Positions 34,019 to 45,544 of a stretch of DNA of 64,000 nucleotides are shown one piece after another. The DNA comes from Chlorokybus atmophyticus (Eukaryota; Streptophyta; Chlorokybophyceae; Chlorokybales; Chlorokybaceae). The notes under the pieces were generated by a model. The model was not told where the DNA came from and ran no database searches. It worked only from the letters and a program-made list of their open reading frames with translations. Positions within the stretch are counted from its first letter, which is position 1, and every line of letters begins with the position of its first letter. A program made the translations under genes and the position numbers. The stretch lies in assembly GCA_009103225.1 (NCBI GenBank), contig RHPI01003788.1, positions 88,839-152,838 on the forward strand. Direction: 5' to 3'.

Positions 34019-35306
34019 TCAGGATGCTTCATGCAACGGATAGCCCTTCCATTTCACTAAGAACTTGCGTACGCCATGCACAAACTTCTCACCAAGGATG
34101 TCTTCTACCTCCCACTCTGGTTCACCATCCGTGCCAACTTCGGGGGGCGGCCTTTCTGGCGGTTGTCCTCGATATGCTTTCAGAAGGGAGACGTGAAAAA
34201 CGGGGTGCACACGCATGGTGTCGGGTAGCTCCAGCATGTACGCCACATCCGAAATAACTTTGCTGACCTTAAATGGTCCCAACCAGCGTTCATTCAGCTT
34301 GCGAACTCCCATACGCACCTGGACGTGCTTCGCGGAGAGTAACACAATGTTGCCTTCCTGAAACGTGAGGTGTCGGCGATGCGCGTCTTCGTACTGCTTC
34401 TGCCGATTTTGTGCCACCAATAGCGCCTCCCTAGCTGCCTTGTTAATGTCCGCGCACTTTGTAAGGAAGTCATTAGCTGCCTCCACGCACGTCATGTCGT
34501 CGCGGTGTCCATGACGTCAACGGTATCAATGGATATTGCCCGTAGTTTATAAGGAATGGAGTGACACCTGTGCTTGCATTGTGGTGGTTGTTGATCGCAA
34601 ACTCCACCAACTCAAGCAGCTCCGCCCAATTGTCTTGTCGCGCGTTAACGTAGCAACGCAGCATGTCCTCAATCACACGATTGGCCCGCTTCGTTTGCCC
34701 ATCAGTTTGCGGGTGGAATGCCGTGCTAAACTTCAATGTGGTACCAAGTGCACTATGCAGCGCCTCCCAAAACTTACTCGTAAAGCGCGGGTCGCAATCA
34801 CTCACAATGCTTCGTGGTAATCCATGAGAACGAAATACATGCTTCACGAACAAGCGTGCTGCCTCCGGTGCCGTGCAAGACTCACTACACTGTGCCAAGC
34901 GTACCATTTTGCTGGTTTTATCGACGAACACAAGTATAGCGTCGTACCCTTCTTTTGTCTTTGGTAGCCCCGTGATAAAGTTCATGGTAACTTGCTCCCA
35001 CTTGGACAATGGCACAGGGAGAGGTTGCAGCAACCCACCTGGCTTTTGGTTGCTTGCCTTCACCCTTTGGCATGCGTCGCACAACGCCACGTAGTCGCGC
35101 ACATCGCGATGCATCTCTCGCCAGTAAAAACGCTGTTTTAAGCTTGCCAAAGTCCTTTCCAACCCTTGGTGACCAGCAATGGGCACGTCATGAGCTTCCT
35201 TCAGCAATCTCACGTGGATATGCGCAACGTTATGGATGTACAAGCGCCCGTGGTGCCACAGCAGCCCGTCGCATTGACCAGTGCCCACTTGTGTCCGTAG
35301 CTGCAT
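34019..35306 (-). pseudogene. Chromovirus integrase and chromodomain
   Basis: The integrase begins in the 35306 frame with a zinc-binding HHCC region (H in AHDVPIAGHQG, C-x2-C in CDACQRVK). The core has FITGLPKT, IVSDCDPRFTS and HPQTDGQTKRANR. The first catalytic Asp (usually MDFI) is Asn here, and the catalytic Glu (usually GQTER) is Lys, so two of the three acids are lost; both changes fit G-to-A. A frameshift near 34490 leads to the C-terminal part: a GPF motif (RWLGPFKVSKV), then a chromodomain (EWEVEDILGEKFVHG, FLVKWKGYPLHEAS). The next codon, which in chromodomains is Trp of WEP, is TGA at 34021-34019; the frame continues with EPE. Chromodomains of this type steer integration to modified chromatin. 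Confidence 0.88.
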
Positions 35307-37251
35307 TTTCCAGCTCTTGCAACACTTTCATACCCTCCGTGTCTTCACGAAGCACTTGCCAAATCTGGTCGGTCCACTCGGGCTGCACTTGAGCGAGTGC
35401 CTCAATTGCATTAAGCCGGCTCAGCGCGTCAGCAACACCATTTGACGTACCGGGCTTGTACTTGATATCGAAGTCAAAAAGTTGAAAGAACTCAAGCCAT
35501 TGAGCTTGTCTGCGACTTAGATGAGGTTGTGTTTGTAAGTACCTCAGTGGAGAGTGATCCGTCTCAAGCACGAACTTTTTGCCTTCCAGAAAACAACGCC
35601 ATTGTGGTAGCGCCATGACTTGCGCCAAAAGTTCCTTCTCGTGCACGGGGTAATTCAGCTCCGCACCACTCATCTTCTTGCTGAAGAATGCTACTGGTTG
35701 AAGGCCGTTGCCATGGTCTTGCTGCAAAACAGCTCCTACGGCTGTGTCGGACGCGTCGCAAGCCAAAATAAATGTCTTTTCCATGGCGGGGTGAGCCAGG
35801 ACTGGTGCCTCCGTCAGCGCCTTATTCAACGCAGCAAATGCATGTTCCTCTATTGCTGACCAGCTTCAAGGCTTTCCCTTCTTAAGTAGGGCAGTCAAGG
35901 GAGCAGCTATTCGCCAAAACCCCATGATAAACTTGCGATAATACCCCGCAAGGCCTAAAAAGGACATCACCTCCTTTACGTTGGTTGGGGAAGCCCACTC
36001 GCGCACCACCTGCACTTTGTTGGGGTCCGGCTTGATGCCTTCATGCGACACAATGTGGCCTAGGTACTCCACCTCTTGAAGCAAAAATTTGCACTTTTGT
36101 AGCTGGGCGACAACTTGTGTTCGCAAACGCTGCAACACGCGCCGTAGAAGTGCCACGTGCTCCTCCTTTGTTATCGCATACACCAAAATGTCGTCGAGGT
36201 ACACGAGAATTCCCTTACCAATCAAGTCAGCAGAAACGCTGTTCATAAGCGTTTGAAATGATGCCGGTGCGTTTTTAAGTCCGAAGGACATGACCAACCA
36301 CTCGTAGTGCCCATAACGTGTGTTAAAAGCTGTTTTCTCCACATCCTCGGGCGCGATGCGGATTTGGTGATAACCTCCAGCAAGATCAAATGTTGTGAAG
36401 TACTGCGCACCTTGCAATTGCTCCAGCAACTCGTCGATACGTGGGAGTGGAAAGCAATTCCTCTTCGTGATGTTGTTGAGAGCTCGGTAGTCGACGCACA
36501 TGCGCAAGCTCCCGTTCTTCTTTCGTACAAACAAAATAGATGCACCATAGGGGGACTTACTAGGCCTGATGTAGCCTCTTTTCAGCAAGTCCGCCACCTG
36601 CCTCTCGGCCTCTTCCAGCTCCAAAGGTGACAACTTGTATGCGGGTCGATACGGTGGCTTGTGCACGCCCTCAATCAGCTCCACCCGATGGTCTACGCTC
36701 CGTGGAGGTGGTAGACCAGATGGAAGTCCGTCCACCATGATATCTTGGTATTCTTTAACAAGTTTATACACCTCGGGGTCCATCGTAGCCGTCTTAACAT
36801 CGTCACTCAGCTCTGGTGCTGACTTTGCAGTGTTTTCGCGCACCACGCACAACCATGCAGCCTTTGCCTCCCGTGGAGACAATAACTTGCTCAATTGCAC
36901 ATAACAGATCTGGGCAATTGTCGTACCACCTGATTGTGCGTGCCGCGCCTCGATGACGTCCGACGCAGCTTGAATGGATTCTCCACCATTTCGTTCGATG
37001 GTGAGCGCGCGCTTCCTCCAATTGATGGATGGATTATATTGCCATAGCCACGGTAGTCCCAATATCTCGTCAAACCCGTTCCGTAGGGTAATGCAGCAAA
37101 ATCGCATGTTCTCCTTTATCTTCCCAATGCGAACGCACAACTCTTTGGTCGTAAATGCAGCGCCATCACCTCCAGAGGGTAGCTCTCCATTAGCGAGCTT
37201 CACTTCACCTCCTCGTAATGACGAAAGCCAACCGTAACGCCGCGATATCAA
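35230..37251 (-). pseudogene. Chromovirus reverse transcriptase and RNase H
   Basis: The frame runs 37251-35866, then a TGA (35868-35866), then 35829 onward in the same frame. After the protease end (VKLANGELPS, ILGLPWLWQYNP) the RT shows PPYRPAYKLSPLE, LLKRGYIRPSKSPYG, RMCVDYRALN, FTTFDLAGGYHQIR and the YLDD active site in GILVYLDDILVY, then LGHIVSHEGI and FLGLAGYYRKFI. RNase H shows LACDASDTAVGAVLQQ, HEKELLAQV, TDHSPLRYL and YKPGTSNGVADALSR. The in-frame TGA interrupts the RT-RNase H connection (KKGKP-stop-SW). A frameshift near 37250 separates it from the protease, and another near 35295 from the integrase. Confidence 0.92.
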
Positions 37252-37254
37252 TAC

Positions 37255-38557
37255 TCATGAAGTTGCTGTTGACACCGCTATCAATCATGAGCTTACACTC
37301 TCTCAATCGTCCTTAGTCATCGCAAATGTGTGCTCGAAGCTCAAAGTACTTTGTTGTCTCCTCATTTGCATAACTCACCACCATTGGCGCGTTCAAAGCC
37401 ATCTCCTCTTGCTTCTTTAATGGAAATGTCACAGCATTTGTCCATGCATGAGGCTCCTTCCTATCCCCAGCAGTAGCCTCCTCACCTATTAGGGGAAGTC
37501 GTTTTCCTGCTCCACGCCATTTTGCTCCATGGTGTTGACGCGACGATCGGCGAGGGTTGCCATCCGGTCTTGGCCTTTGCGTGCTTCGTTTGGGGCATCC
37601 GTACGCCAAATGCTCCGTCGACCCACACGCATAACACTTGCGCACACCTTTACCTCTTTCACCACGTCCGCCGTGCTTCGCCGCACTTCCATGCGTGTGT
37701 ATGGCACCCATTGGTGCAGGCCCAGAGTCAGCTCCATCTCCATTGGCAAGTGCTAAACTTGGCTCTCCTCGTCTCCATGCATGTTGAAAGCCTCCCCGGG
37801 GCTAATCACCATGCCTTTGCCTCCAGTCAGTATTTCTTGTGGTGGACTTGAAGTACAACGCGTCGAGACGCTCCGCGATGCGTATAGCCTCCGCGAGTGT
37901 CTTAGGGTCCCGTAGCTCCACTTCTTTACGCCCCAAAGGTTTTAAACCACGTGTATACCTGTCCAACTGCTCCTCCTCGGTCATATTGGGTATGGACATC
38001 ACTAATCGCTGAAACGCGGCCGTGTACGCCATCACCGACCCCATTTGCACAAGGGCTGCAAATTTGTTGCGTGCGGCCTTTACGCTCTCAACGGGAACAA
38101 ATTGATGCCTGACCTCCAGTGCCAAATCTTCCATGGTGGTCAATGGTAGCGCCAACTCGTTTGCAACACGCGTACATCGATGCCTCCACCACACAAGTGC
38201 TGCACCTTCAAGCAATGTCGCTGCAACCTCCACGTGCAGATGCGTGGGCACCTCCATGAGCTTCAACTAAGACGATACTTGAAAAATCCATTCATCCACT
38301 GCATCTCCATCACGTTGACCCCTGAATGGCTTGGGCTTTGGCACCTTCACATGCACGCGCGAGCTTGATGCCATGGGAATTTGTACATGCGCCATCGCAT
38401 GCTCATACGCCTCGTGTTGTGCTTGTGCCGCCGCTTGCGTGTGATGAAGCTTTTCTCTTAATGCTAAGATGGCAGCTTGAAACTCTTCCATGCGAGCATC
38501 CTCCATCTCCACTAACACACTACACTCCGCTTCCGAATGAAAAGTGTAAACGCCCAC
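37255..38557 (-). pseudogene. Chromovirus gag and protease start
   Basis: One frame runs from 38557 to about 37255 with three in-frame stops: TAG at 38269-38267, TAG at 37804-37802 and TAA at 37315-37313. Gag features are a Gln/Ala-rich helical N-terminus, a core with WWRHRCTRV, LTTMEDLALEVRHQFVP and YTRGLKPLGRKEVE typical of Retrotrans_gag, and a CCHC zinc knuckle CYACGSTEHLAYGC. After the third stop comes MIDSGVNSNFMS, the aspartic protease D-S-G motif. The stops sit where Trp or Tyr/Gln codons would fit. Confidence 0.85.
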
Positions 38558-38586
38558 ACACTTCCTCTCTCACCTTCGTAAACCGC

Positions 38587-38598
38587 GCTCCGATACCA
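38587..38598 (-). other. Primer binding site, initiator Met-tRNA type
   Basis: Two bases inside the 5' LTR the minus strand reads TGGTATCGGAGC, one base different from the common iMet-tRNA primer site TGGTATCAGAGC. Confidence 0.8.
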
Positions 38599-38600
38599 GT

Positions 38601-39272
38601 TGTGACGGTGCTCGTGCCTTGTCACCTGTGAGTTGGTCCAATCCACAACCCTCTCACCAAGACACGGTATTCACACCGGAACCTTGCCCCCTCTGCCAAG
38701 CACACACGCGCGCCCCGCCACTCGCGTACGCACGCGCATGCGCTCGAAGCTACACACCGACTTGTGTAGCGCCTTGAATCACCACACAAGCAAGCACACA
38801 CCAGTGGCCACACGCTAGCAACCCCTGCTAACCACCACCAAGCTTGCACACCAGAAACTAGGGAGCTAAAGGTTCTATTGCACATTGTAGAATGTCACTT
38901 TTATACCTACCAGTCTGCACATGCTACTGTCTAGACGATTCTAGCGCTGAACGGAACTAGAAGCTAAAATATTCTTGCAGAATCTTGTAGTACACTTCTA
39001 GACCTTTCCAACGCACCAAAGATCTCCTAATATGCTGCTCATATGGTCAAGTTATACTACTTGGCGCCAGGCCCTTCCAGAAATCTGGTCGAGCCCTTCT
39101 CGACTGGCCCTCCGTTTTCTGGCACCTTCCGGACTGGTCTTGGAGCCCCGGTCGATATCCGCGGCAGACTCATAACTCGCCGATATCCGCCACAAGTCAT
39201 AAAAAACATGTACCTTACAAATAAGGCCTAAAATGGCCAAGAAAATCACAAAATTTGGCCTTGACTGTTACA
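38601..39272 (-). repeat. 5' LTR of the chromovirus
   Basis: Match of 33239-33912. A minus-strand TATAAAAG at 38905-38898 is a probable promoter TATA box. Confidence 0.93.
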
Positions 39273-39277
39273 GGTGT
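39273..39277. repeat. Target site duplication GGTGT, right
   Basis: Identical to 33234-33238. Confidence 0.9.
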
Positions 39278-39416
39278 GGTCGAGCAGACGGCTGGGACAG
39301 CATGCTGCTGTGCGACAGGTGTGTTGCCGGTTGGCATATGGAGTGCCTCCGCCTGCCATTGGATGAGATTCCTGATGGGGCATGGTACTGTCCGGCATGT
39401 ACGAGTAGCATGTGAA
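39278..39416 (+). pseudogene. PHD finger, C-terminal end of the older retroelement integrase
   Basis: Read through without the inserted chromovirus, the frame from 33238 continues at 39278. HRCERC supplies the first two cysteines, and this piece supplies the rest: MLLCDRCVAGWHMECL and GAWYCPAC. The order is Cys4-His-Cys3 with the usual aromatic residue before the last Cys pair. The protein ends in TSSM and TGA. PHD fingers bind histone H3 tails, so here it may direct integration, as a chromodomain does in chromoviruses; that role is inferred. Confidence 0.82.
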
Positions 39417-39467
39417 TCAGCTGCAGGCGCACAAGGACGTTGGCGCTCAGCTGCAGGGGGTGGTGAC

Positions 39468-39617
39468 ACGCATCTTTCATGTGTATGTGTCTACCTCGTG
39501 AGATGAGTGGTGATTTGAGACAGCACAACACTGTCTCATGGTGTACAATAGCATGCTAACATGCATGGCAAGGAGGTTGTACGACGAGTTCAAGCAACGA
39601 GGAGTGAAGGCACGACA
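39468..39617. repeat. Direct repeat of about 150 bp, copy 1
   Basis: It matches 40298-40447 with few differences. Copy 2 forms the end of the proposed LTR. Confidence 0.8.
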
Positions 39618-39619
39618 GC

Positions 39620-40447
39620 TGTCATGCGCGAGCATATAGTGTCATGTGCATGGTGCCCTCGGGGCTGGCAGCATACATGGGCCCTATAACTTTGGAGCCC
39701 TCAGCCATTATAGAGGCTCTTTATGTTAGGTTTTCACTTGGGACTCGAGTTTGGGTCGTCCTTTACGAGTGGAAGGCGTATTTGAGGCGTATCCATAGCC
39801 AGATACAGAGTTCTCGGCGTAATCGAGTTAGTAAGGTATCCCGCGCAGCTGTTTTGGAGTCATGACTTGTAACAGATGTACCTGACAGTTGGAGTGGTGG
39901 TTTGGCGTGGGGATGGACTCAAAAGATGCGTCTTAGAGTGTACTTGAAGAGGATAAGCTTTGGGGAGCCATTGCTATCCATTTACTACCATTTATCGGCC
40001 TCATAATGACTGTTATGTAGCTGGTGCAGCCTGTAAGTCATTAGAAGCTGAAGAATTGGTTAGGAGTTGGTTGGGCATAGACTCAACGGTGGTATATAAG
40101 CCTTAGCTAGCTTGTGTTACAGTTGGTTGAATGCAAGTTGGCTCACTGGAGTGCAAGCAAAGCCTTCAGGAAGAGGTTCTTGGCTGAGTGTATGCGTGTG
40201 TGCATGCTTGCGTGTGTGCGCGCGTGTGCCTTGCTTGGTTGCCTTGCATGAAGGAGTGTGTATCATTGTTGCGACCTTGATGCACCGTATGAGTGACGCG
40301 CATCTTTCATGTGTATGTAACTACCTCGTGAGATGAGTGGTGATTTGAGACAGCACAGCAGTGTCTCATGGTGTCCAATAGCATGCTGACATGCATGGCA
40401 AGGAGGTTGTACGACGAGATCAAGCAACGAGGAGTGAAGGCACGACA
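39620..40447 (+). mobile_element. Proposed 3' LTR of the PHD-finger element
   Basis: The segment starts TGTCATG and ends CACGACA (TGTC/GACA ends) and contains TATATAAG at 40093-40100. It ends exactly where arm 2 of the large inverted repeat begins. No second LTR copy is in the window, so this is an inference from ends, position and the TATA box. Confidence 0.45.
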
Positions 40448-41345
40448 CTCTCCACTGCTACGCAGCATTATTAGCATGCTGCTCGCCTGTCATTGAGTGG
40501 ATTTGAAACGTGCTTTTTGGCGTGCGGTTAGTGCAGTTAGTCGTACCCGATGACTCGTAAGGGTGGAGTGAGGCGAGGGAGGAGACGCTTCTTCAACATT
40601 TGCATCGACTCTGCCCTTGGCATGTGAATAGGTTTACATGCCGCTTAGCAAGCTGCATAGCGTGAGGTGGTGGCTACGACAAGGAAGGCACGGTGTTGAT
40701 AGTCGAATAGGACGTTAAGTGCGTACGGAAGTCGCAACGCATGTACTCTGCATGCAAGTGTACTGCATTGACCCTATCGATCGTGCTCACCACTCACACA
40801 CTCACACTCACCTTGACATGTCACATGTCAAGGTGAGTGTGAGTGTATGAGTGTTCAGTGAAGTGCGTGTGTTGCCATATGGATCGCACGCGGGCATGCA
40901 CACATTGTGAGTACTAGGTGGCTCTTGGAGGACATTGATGTCTTTGCTGCAACGCAAATTACTTGCTGTGTTTGGGCCCCTCAACCTGCCAGCCACTTTA
41001 TGAGGCTGTATGTTGAGCATGCACGCAAATAGACTGAAAAAAACATCTGTAGGCCTTGGTTTGATTACTACCGCATCAAGCAGTAGCATCATTGGTGACA
41101 CTCGTGCTGCTCATTCAAACTCATACCAAGAAACCTGTGCAACGTGAGTTGGCTACAAGCACGTGCTGAGTCAATCTGTCACTTTGTGTGTGACAACCCA
41201 CATTTCATGCACACATCATCATCGGAAGCTGCTGCTCATAACATTGACTTGAAGCATCCCATACTTCTACTTCAAATGGCGTTAAAATCGACCATTGAGT
41301 GCAGAGTCAATAATAAGGGTCACCTGAAAGTTTATTGTTGTGTGC

Positions 41346-41560
41346 AAGGGGGGACTTGTAGTGAACTCTATTCTCCGAACAAGGGAAGCACCCGGCAACC
41401 TGTCAAAGAGTTTGTCTTCCATGTCGCAGAGGGAAGGTGAAAGAGTATCAAGGCCTTTCAGAGTTGCATCCATTGGTCGCTTTGCTCCCCCACCCAAAAA
41501 AAGTAACTTTTGTCCCGATTGTCACACAATCTTTCTTTCCGGGTGTCCGTCAACCACGCA
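41346..41560 (-). pseudogene. Orphan family A last exon (arm 2)
   Basis: Partner of 20185-20835 without the gap. It reads TRKDCVTIGTK-like sequence, then MDATLKGLDTLSPSLCDMED and KLFDRLPGAS, with frame disturbance between the two and near the end. No large exon lies upstream. Confidence 0.65.
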
Positions 41561-42986
41561 TAAGACACGGGGGTTGTTAACGTATGCAACCGTGCATGCG
41601 AGTGCTCTCATGTGCGTGCATGTAAGTTGTCTGCATGTTCGTGTACATGAGTGCGCATGTGTACGAATACACGTAGATGTAGTCCTTCACAGACCAATGA
41701 TCATCAACTCATGATGTCACAAGAAGTCCGACAAGCTGAAGCAAAGCTGTGCTCAGGGACTTGATCCGACTAATTGTGTGACACACCCTATGCTATGATA
41801 TACGTAGCACATGCATGCTCCGTGATGCTTGGTTTGTGGGTTGTGCATGATGAATCAGCTTGTGCTGTTTGCACGTGGGTATATGGATAGTTGGTGCTTG
41901 ACCGGGAGCACCATGCATGTACACATAGGATAGTGTAAGTAGTCAGGTGTTGGTGCCCGCTCTGTTGGTCGTACAGGGCAGTGCCAAAGACGAAGACGAC
42001 TTGCAGCGGCAAGTGCATGGGGAGCAGTGCAGTCTGCCAGCGTCATCGATGGGGAACACAACACTTCAGCTTGATAGCTTCAACGACCGGGAGTGCCGTG
42101 CATACGTCGACATGCGTCGCAGTAGCTGATGAAGCCCAAAAGCGCAGCATGACTACGTACAACAGTGACGCAAGCGCTGCAATCGTGGGCGACGGAGGGT
42201 TGGGAGCTGCAGCCGGGGAGTGCGTGAGTCTTCCGCGTCCATGCAGGAAGGCGCTTTACAACGCGTGTGCACACATGCATGTAATCCATGCTACATGCAT
42301 GCATGCATGCATGATCAACAGGGTTGGGCAATAGAGGGTGAGAAGTAGTGAAGTAGCTTAACAATGCGTGCTCTCGGTGGTCACGTGGAAGGTGAGTTGT
42401 GTAGAACACTTAGGTGATTTGTGAATGAATGATGAGCTGCTGCGTGTCATCATCATCTCAGTGCATATATTATACACATGAGGTAGTGGCAGTGGAGTAG
42501 CAGTGTAGTTGTGTAGCCCAGTGGTCGACTTGAATGATAATGTGGTTGGTTGGCGTGTGATGCTATACTACTATTGATTGCCCATACATGTTTTATGTAT
42601 GGGCAATTGTGTCCAGCATTTTGTACACGTGCCAAGGTCAACTTGCTGTCACTGACTGTCGTGCGCATGAGCCTCATGTGCACGACAAATTATCACGACA
42701 TGATGTATGTGTAACATATGCGATGCAGCAAGATGAATAATGTGTTACAACAAGCAACGCCAAAGCCAACACAGGTGCTTGTCACAACAGCCACTTGAAG
42801 CTCTCACATTTACAAGTACTTCCAGTGGCAACTGAAGTGTTTAGTGTCAGCTTTGCGCCAGCAAGCTTGCTTGGAACCCAAGCCTTGACTGAGTATCAAT
42901 CGTTAAATCAAGACTGAATAAGAGGGTACAGCTGAGAAGACCAGATGGGGGCTTTTTGTGTGCAATGGGCGACTTGTAGTACAGCT

Positions 42987-44753
42987 CTATGCTCCGAGCA
43001 AGGGAGGCACGGCCGCGCCCGGTAATTTGTCAAGTGGTTTGACTGTCATACTGCGGTCGGAAGGGATAACAATATCGAGGCCTTGAAGGACTGCGTCCGT
43101 CCATCGCTTCATGTGATCATCCACAGAAAAGTACATTTTGTTGGTTCCGATTGTCACAAAGTCTTTGCGGGTATCCTTCTGCCATGCATAATATACACAA
43201 GTTGTCAACATATGCATCTGTGCATGTACACGCACATGCGCACATGCGTGTGTGTGCGCGCGTTTTTCTCAGTGCGTGTGTGCGCGTGTGTCTGCGTATC
43301 TCAAAGCTAAACATACGCATGCGTGTTCCGCTTTGTGCTAGCACAGAAGAAAAATGCTGGGTGGCAGATGATATTGAATGTTGTGTACCAGCCAGCTTAC
43401 CTTGTAAATGTAGTTGTGACTGGCATTGTTGTATGATGTGATTGCGAAGCCACACAAGTATGCTGCCACATGCGCTCGTTCGGGGGATCCCGTGAAAATG
43501 ATAGTTGGGGCATCGCAAAGTTCTCGCACTTGATACATCTCCGCTGTCACACCCAGCAGCCGTGCGATCCCGACCGCAATAGCGCATTCGTTGTTGAAAA
43601 TGAACTTGCGCATCTCTTCATCGAACGAGAACTTCAACAGCAGTGCCTGGTCGCGCCTCCTTGACCCGATTGTAAGCGTGCTGGTATACGGTTCCGCGTC
43701 CAGCATGTCTTTTATGCGCAGAGTGTAACGCACTACAACACTGGCTTGATCCTCGTCACCTGCGGGCACGCAGTCACAGACCCGCTGAATTAAAGCGATG
43801 TTGAAGTCGCGCTCAAACTCGCACGGGACCATCACGGCTGAGATGGAAACGCCAGTTGGAAGCTGCCACAAGCGCTCGCCAGCCCCTCCATGAGACGCAT
43901 CAGCCTGAGAGGACGAATGATTTATAGCAAAGCTGCCAATGTTGGTCAAACTAGCAGAAGCTAGTATGACTTGCGCCGAATGCATGGCAAGACCTGCCTG
44001 GTCTTGACTGAAGTTGCGTCCTTGCTTGCCGCAGCTTTGAACAAGTGCATGTCGATGTGTGCTGGCCTCGCTGCTGCTGTCACTCAAGTCGTCGTCTACA
44101 AACAGCAACAGTTGGTGGGTGCACACCCTTGCGCGTGCATGCATGCTTAAACATGTGCATCCATGCGCGCTTGTCCACACACACGCACGCACAGAGTATA
44201 CTGGATTGACAGCACAGGTAACAACACTCATAGTCTTCAGTCAGCACGTCGCATACAACCAGTCAAGCAAACAACACTCTAGCAAACTTTTATGACCAAT
44301 ACATTGCTGCGTACTCTGAGCGCAAAGCAGCTGCGTGTGCCGCAGCCGATGTTTCAATTGCAATTGGGTGCCGACAAAACAAGCCGTGAGCTTGTTGTCA
44401 ACTTGGATGCTGCAACACACGCACTTGCTGTCATACCTCCTGTTGTGTTAGCGCACAAGGTAACAACACACATTTGCTGCTGGCAGTCATACCACCTGGA
44501 ATACTTTCGTGGTTGCTGCCGACAGAAGCGACTTGCAACAGTGCAACCACTCCGTTGCAATGCGTCCCGGCTGTGGCGCATTGACATCCGCCTAAGGGTT
44601 GCAGCTTTGAGTTTTTCAGCCAAGACAGCTTTCACTGGCATGCGCAAGTGCATGCTCAGCAAGGTAGGCTACCGTTGAGTGTGTGCTTGTGTGGCTTACC
44701 TGAGTCCACATGCTGTCGATGCCTCAGCGAAAACAACATCCATGGATTGAGCT
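42987..44753 (-). CDS. Family A copy A3' in arm 2, 3' exons intact, unknown function
   Basis: Exons 44095-43998 (acidic, DDDLSDSSSEAST; GC donor gcaggt), 43904-43401 and 43178-42987 are all in frame without stops. Upstream exons from ATG 44753 (MDVVFAEAST) are tentative. The 168-codon exon reads LWQLPTGVSISAVMVPCEFE, RVCDCVPAGDEDQASVVVRY, LRIKDMLDAEPY, RRRDQALLLKFSF, CAIAVGIARLLGVTA, YQVRELCD, IIFTGSPERAHVAAY. The last exon reads KDTRKDFVTIGTNKMYFSV, HMKRWTDAVLQGL and PLDKLPGAAVPPLLGA, then TAG. Its twin at 17039-18799 has a nonsense codon and a deletion, so this is the likelier functional copy. I see no membrane segment and no recognised domain; the GSPERAH segment faintly resembles a KH-domain strand-helix. 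Confidence 0.6.
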
Positions 44754-44813
44754 ACAGCAGAGAGTCCTGCTGATGCAATGCATTGTCAACTAGGAGAGGC
44801 GAACGAATGAGGC

Positions 44814-44872
44814 CAAGCTTTACGCTGATAGCTACCACATGCGACATGTGGTAGCTATCAGCGTAAAGCTTG
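44814..44872. repeat. Perfect hairpin, 28-bp arms, 3-nt loop, absent from arm 1
   Basis: Arms 44814-44841 and 44845-44872 are exact reverse complements around CGA. The arm 1 counterpart (about 16925-16970) has only one of them: arm 2 carries about 20 extra bases that are an inverted copy of the adjacent sequence. Confidence 0.95.
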
Positions 44873-45544
44873 CACGGACAAATTGTGTATGCTTATGAGA
44901 TAGCTAGCTGCAGTGCAGCACAACTATCGATCGGCAAGCAAGCAAATTGCTTCTAAGCATTGTTTAACGCCACGTTTGGCAACAAGTTGTTTGAGCCGAG
45001 AGACCAAAAAACACTCAGGAGAGCTTGTCCTGGGCTAGCAATGTTGTAAGCGTGTTGTAGGCAAGCATCCCACAAAGGGTAGGCTTGCACATTCCATGCA
45101 TACACTGTCACCCAGCGACTGACCATAAAGCAGCATGGCTGGTCATGGAAGCATTTGCAATCTAGCCGGCATCAGTTGATGTTGATGAAGGTAACAATTG
45201 CAATTCAAGCACAGCGTGAAGATGGTATATTGGTGGTCATGCACACTGTGGCACACTTGCAGGCAGCAGACCTAGACTACGCAGTGGCAGTTGATCAGAG
45301 CACTTACGCCAAAGCAAGTTAGCGAGATGTGGACCTGAGTCAACACACGCACACAAAGCTGCATGCTGTCACACCATGCAGCTTGCATGCACAGTGACAT
45401 ACAGCCTAGCACTGCCCCGACATATATTGCTGCACCCAGCTGCTTCAGAAACCTGTCAACCAGCCACTAGCCCAACAATTGGCTAGTGGCTGCCATCCAG
45501 CTTGCTATGCATACCTCACTTCCTGCAGATCAGCAGACAAATTC

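Larger units (their letters stand above)
33239..39272 (-). mobile_element. Full-length Ty3/gypsy chromovirus (LTR retrotransposon), inactivated
   Basis: The element is 6034 bp, bounded by 674- and 672-bp LTRs (TG...CA) and a 5-bp duplication GGTGT, and reads on the minus strand. The order is LTR, primer site, gag with CCHC knuckle, protease, RT, RNase H, integrase, chromodomain, polypurine tract, LTR, the Ty3/gypsy order. It sits inside the PHD-finger codons of an older element. By eye the LTRs differ at about 13 positions (about 2%). The internal region has at least five in-frame stops and three or four frameshifts, so it cannot move by itself. Confidence 0.95.
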
